A DNA stretch of 8,484 nt. Origin: Actinomycetes bacterium (GTDB taxonomy: Bacteria > Actinomycetota > Acidimicrobiia > Acidimicrobiales > Palsa-688). Each line of letters begins with the position of its first letter. The stretch's first letter is position 1. Under the pieces are notes generated by a model. That model had not been told where the DNA came from. It saw nothing but the letters and a program-made list of their open reading frames with translations, and ran no database searches. Shown one piece after another: positions 7,087-8,484 of the stretch. The DNA lies in NCBI GenBank assembly GCA_021819345.1, contig JAKARG010000123.1:1-8484 (forward strand), read 5' to 3'. Position numbers and translations under genes: made by a program.

Positions 7087-8031
7087 ATGGGTTGGTTCAC
7101 CAGGAAGAAGGCGGTCGCGGCGGGGGCGGTGCTCGGCGCCGGGATGCTCGCCGCAGCCCTCGCCCCGTCGGTCGCCGGCGCGACCCCGGCGGCGCCTTCG
7201 GGCCCGAGGGCATCGGTCACCTCGGCGTCGCCCGCGATGGCCCGGGGCGCAGTGGTCGGCCTCGCCGCCGAGCCGAAGGTCGGCGCGGTGCTGGTCGACG
7301 CAGCCGGCCACACCCTGTACCTGTTCAGCGCCGACGCCAACCACCACCCGCACTGCGCCGGGGCCTGCGCCACCGCCTGGCCGCCGCTTCTCACCACCGC
7401 CAAGCCGGTCGCCGGCAAGGGCGTGAAGGCCGGCCTGCTCGGCACCGTCCGGGACCCCGACGGCAAGGTCCAGGTCACCTACCACGGCTGGCCGCTGTAC
7501 ACCTTCAGCGCCGACACCAAGCCACACGAGGCCACCGGCCAGGGCATCGTCGCCTTCGGCGGCAAGTGGGCGGCGGTGAACGCGGCGGGGACCGGCGTCG
7601 GGATGGCGATGGCGCCGACGATGGCCCGGGGCGCGATGGTCGGCCTCGCCTCGGAGGCCAAGGTGGGCGCCGTGCTCGTGGACGCTTCGGGCCACACGCT
7701 GTACGCCTTCTCCAAGGACGCCGACCACCAGAGCCACTGCACCGGGGCCTGCGCCACGGCCTGGCCGCCGCTGCTCACCACGGCCAAGCCGGTCGCCGGC
7801 AAGGGCGTGAAGGCCGGCCTGCTCGGCACCGTCCGGGACCCCGACGGCAAGCTCCAGGTCACCTACCACGGCTGGCCGCTCTACACCTTCAAGGGTGACA
7901 CCAAGGCCCACGAGGCCACCGGCCAGGGCATCGTCGCCTTCGGCGGCAAGTGGGCGGCGGTGAACGCGGCGGGCAACCCGGCCGGGGTCACCACCACGTC
8001 GTCGAGCAGCCCGAGCGGGGGCGGCTGGTAG
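7087..8031 (+). CDS. Secreted two-module COG4315 protein with four Yx(F/W/Y)xxD motifs
   Basis: 314 residues; ATG is seven bases after AGGAGG. The frame is open upstream, but the ribosome binding site and the MGWFTRKKAVAAG start shared with the 4871 gene fix this start. The signal peptide (RKK, hydrophobic core, cleavage near VAGA at 29-32) has no lipobox Cys, so the protein should be released rather than lipid-anchored. Two tandem modules follow: residues 51-170 and 179-297. Motifs are YLFSAD (78-83), YTFSAD (138-143), YAFSKD (206-211) and YTFKGD (266-271). Each module has an HC-x-G-x-C site (Cys90/Cys94, Cys218/Cys222) followed by ATAWPPLL, then a G-W-P-L-Y-T-F core and a FGGKWAAV end. A Ser-rich tail finishes in GGGW, as in the lipoprotein paralogue. 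Function is unknown for the family; surface redox or metal binding is only a guess. It has its own ECF-type promoter and a likely terminator at 8094. Confidence 0.92.
   Translation: MGWFTRKKAVAAGAVLGAGMLAAALAPSVAGATPAAPSGPRASVTSASPAMARGAVVGLAAEPKVGAVLVDAAGHTLYLFSADANHHPHCAGACATAWPPLLTTAKPVAGKGVKAGLLGTVRDPDGKVQVTYHGWPLYTFSADTKPHEATGQGIVAFGGKWAAVNAAGTGVGMAMAPTMARGAMVGLASEAKVGAVLVDASGHTLYAFSKDADHQSHCTGACATAWPPLLTTAKPVAGKGVKAGLLGTVRDPDGKLQVTYHGWPLYTFKGDTKAHEATGQGIVAFGGKWAAVNAAGNPAGVTTTSSSSPSGGGW
7237..7973 (+). repeat. In-frame 384-bp tandem duplication inside the second COG4315 gene
   Basis: Copy 1 (7237-7589) and copy 2 (7621-7973) are offset by exactly 384 bases (128 codons). They share uninterrupted identical runs of 69 bases (7399-7467 = 7783-7851) and 65 bases (7525-7589 = 7909-7973), synonymous sites included. 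The stretches around the first Yx(F/W/Y)xxD motif of each copy are more diverged. This points to a recent duplication or ongoing gene conversion. Confidence 0.93.
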
Positions 8032-8062
8032 CAGGCCTGCTCGCCGGGTCGGCGGGGCGTGG

Positions 8063-8106
8063 GCTCGCCGGCCCGCTTCGCCGGCTTTGCTCGCCGGCCC
8101 GCTTCG
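8063..8106 (+). repeat. 18-bp direct repeat, 26-bp period
   Basis: GCTCGCCGGCCCGCTTCG occurs at 8063-8080 and again at 8089-8106. The second copy supplies the left arm of the candidate terminator, so the first copy may form an alternative, competing hairpin with the intervening GCCGGC. Confidence 0.7.
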
Positions 8107-8133
8107 GGCGTGGGCCGGTTGGCTTTCTTCCTT
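8094..8133 (+). terminator. Candidate intrinsic terminator after the second COG4315 gene
   Basis: CCGGCCC (8094-8100) and GGGCCGG (8112-8118) form a perfect 7-bp stem around an 11-base loop, followed by the pyrimidine-rich TTGGCTTTCTTCCTT (8119-8133). It begins 63 bases after the stop codon. The T tract is interrupted, so efficiency is uncertain. A competing hairpin GCCCG-CTT-CGGGC (8097-8109) overlaps the left arm. Confidence 0.5.
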
Positions 8134-8145
8134 CAGGACTCCTCT

Positions 8146-8205
8146 CGCCGGGACCGGGCCGCGTGGCCGGGCTCCGGCGGGGGGAGCCCGGTTCGCGTCC
8201 CGGCG
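8146..8205. other. Nested double inverted repeat (two stacked 9-bp stems)
   Basis: An outer stem pairs CGCCGGGAC (8146-8154) with GTCCCGGCG (8197-8205). Inside it CCGGGCTCC (8167-8175) pairs with GGAGCCCGG (8183-8191) around a 7-base loop. Both stems are perfect. The internal gaps are 12 bases (left) and 5 bases (right). No T tract follows on either strand, so it is not a standard terminator. It could be a structured RNA, a processing site or a protein-binding DNA element. It is not a complete tRNA. Confidence 0.55.
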
Positions 8206-8274
8206 CGTGGGGCCTTGGCGTCCGGGCTCCGGGGCGGCGGGCTCGTGGTGCACGGTGCGTGGTGCGTGGCTGTC

Positions 8275-8355
8275 GGGCTCATCGCACCCCGGCCCGTGGT
8301 GCCCGGCTACCGGGCTCGTGGGCTCGTCGCACCCCGGCCCGTGGTGCCCGGCCAC
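8275..8355 (+). repeat. Two 36-bp direct repeats (45-bp period), each with a small hairpin
   Basis: Copies at 8275-8310 and 8320-8355 differ at two positions only (A/G at the seventh base, T/C at the 34th). Each contains GCACC ... GGTGC, a 5-bp stem with a 9-base loop (8284-8302 and 8329-8347). The core GTGGTGC also appears at 8245-8251 and 8259-8265, so the array seems to fade leftward. Only two full copies exist and they are nearly adjacent (9 bases), so this is not a CRISPR array. Confidence 0.8.
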
Positions 8356-8484
8356 CAACGGCGAGATCCGCCGCCTGGCCGAGGCGGGGCTCTGTCCGCC
8401 GGGTGACTCCCGGTCGGCTCAGCTAGCGGCAGCGAGCGAGCTCACCGGCTGTCACGACCCCGGAACCTCCGGCGCGATCGCTGC

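Larger units (their letters stand above)
8032..8484. other. Right-end region without a supported gene
   Basis: These 453 bases are very GC-rich and repetitive. They hold the 18-bp direct repeat, the candidate terminator, the nested hairpin (8146-8205), the 36-bp repeats and a small inverted repeat CCGCCT-GGCCG-AGGCGG (8371-8387). Open frames on both strands exist but are Gly/Pro/Arg/His-rich translations of the repeats without ribosome binding sites. One plus frame stays open from within the repeats to the window edge and gives a more normal-looking peptide from about 8357 (NGEIRRLAEAGLC), but has no credible start, so a gene beginning or passing here cannot be claimed. Confidence 0.7.

Noticed and set aside
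8146..8205. tRNA or tRNA-like gene (GGTTCGCGTCC resembles a T-loop)
   Set aside because: The bases around the TTCGCGT loop do not form a T stem, the 7-base inner loop is not an anticodon loop of normal type, and there is no D arm.
8275..8355. CRISPR array
   Set aside because: Only two repeats, with a 9-base gap instead of a spacer and no cas genes.
6637..8358. Minus-strand open frame of 573 codons over the second COG4315 gene and the right end
   Set aside because: It is antisense to the duplicated modules, and its N-terminal repeats (VAGHHGPGCDEP) simply translate the 36-bp DNA repeat. No start signal supports it.
8357..8484. Partial plus-strand gene at the right edge
   Set aside because: The frame is open and the peptide looks fairly normal, but there is no start codon with a ribosome binding site and it runs back into repeat sequence.

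Overview
The window is GC-rich DNA with strong G/C preference at third codon positions, Shine-Dalgarno sites of the AGGAGG type, one GTG start, and an ECF sigma/zinc anti-sigma pair. This fits a high-GC actinobacterium. The mix of large secreted FN3 proteins, a PAPS-type sulfotransferase and COG4315 proteins would suit the Acidimicrobiia or a relative, but that placement is inference and no marker gene is present.

Layout. (1) Positions 1-2787, minus strand: the first 929 codons of a secreted protein made of a signal peptide and at least nine fibronectin type III (FN3) modules; its C-terminus lies beyond the left edge. (2) 2788-3484: a 697-base divergent intergenic region with no convincing gene. 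It holds a possibly structured FN3 leader and two clear palindromes (3007-3030 and 3177-3188). (3) 3485-4774, plus: a sulfotransferase of the Sulfotransfer_3 type with an unassigned C-terminal extension. (4) 4871-6929, plus: a compact three-gene operon of a COG4315 lipoprotein with Yx(F/W/Y)xxD motifs, an ECF sigma factor and a membrane-anchored zinc-binding (ZAS) anti-sigma factor. (5) 7087-8031, plus: a second COG4315 protein with two tandem modules, secreted without a lipobox. (6) 8032-8484: no supported gene; a candidate terminator, a nested double hairpin, and short direct repeats.

How the parts may work together. The two COG4315 genes share N- and C-terminal sequence. Each is preceded by a near-identical promoter-like element, CAATCC-16 nt-CGTA, with the extended block CAATCCGTTCG conserved. 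The ECF sigma gene lies between them, directly behind the first copy. The simplest reading is a self-contained regulon: the sigma factor drives its own operon (lipoprotein, sigma, anti-sigma) and the second secreted paralogue, while the anti-sigma holds it at the membrane until a signal arrives. The design recalls mycobacterial SigK-RskA with the MPT83 (lipoprotein)/MPT70 (secreted) pair, but with an unrelated output family of unknown function. The sulfotransferase and the FN3 gene show no clear link to this system.
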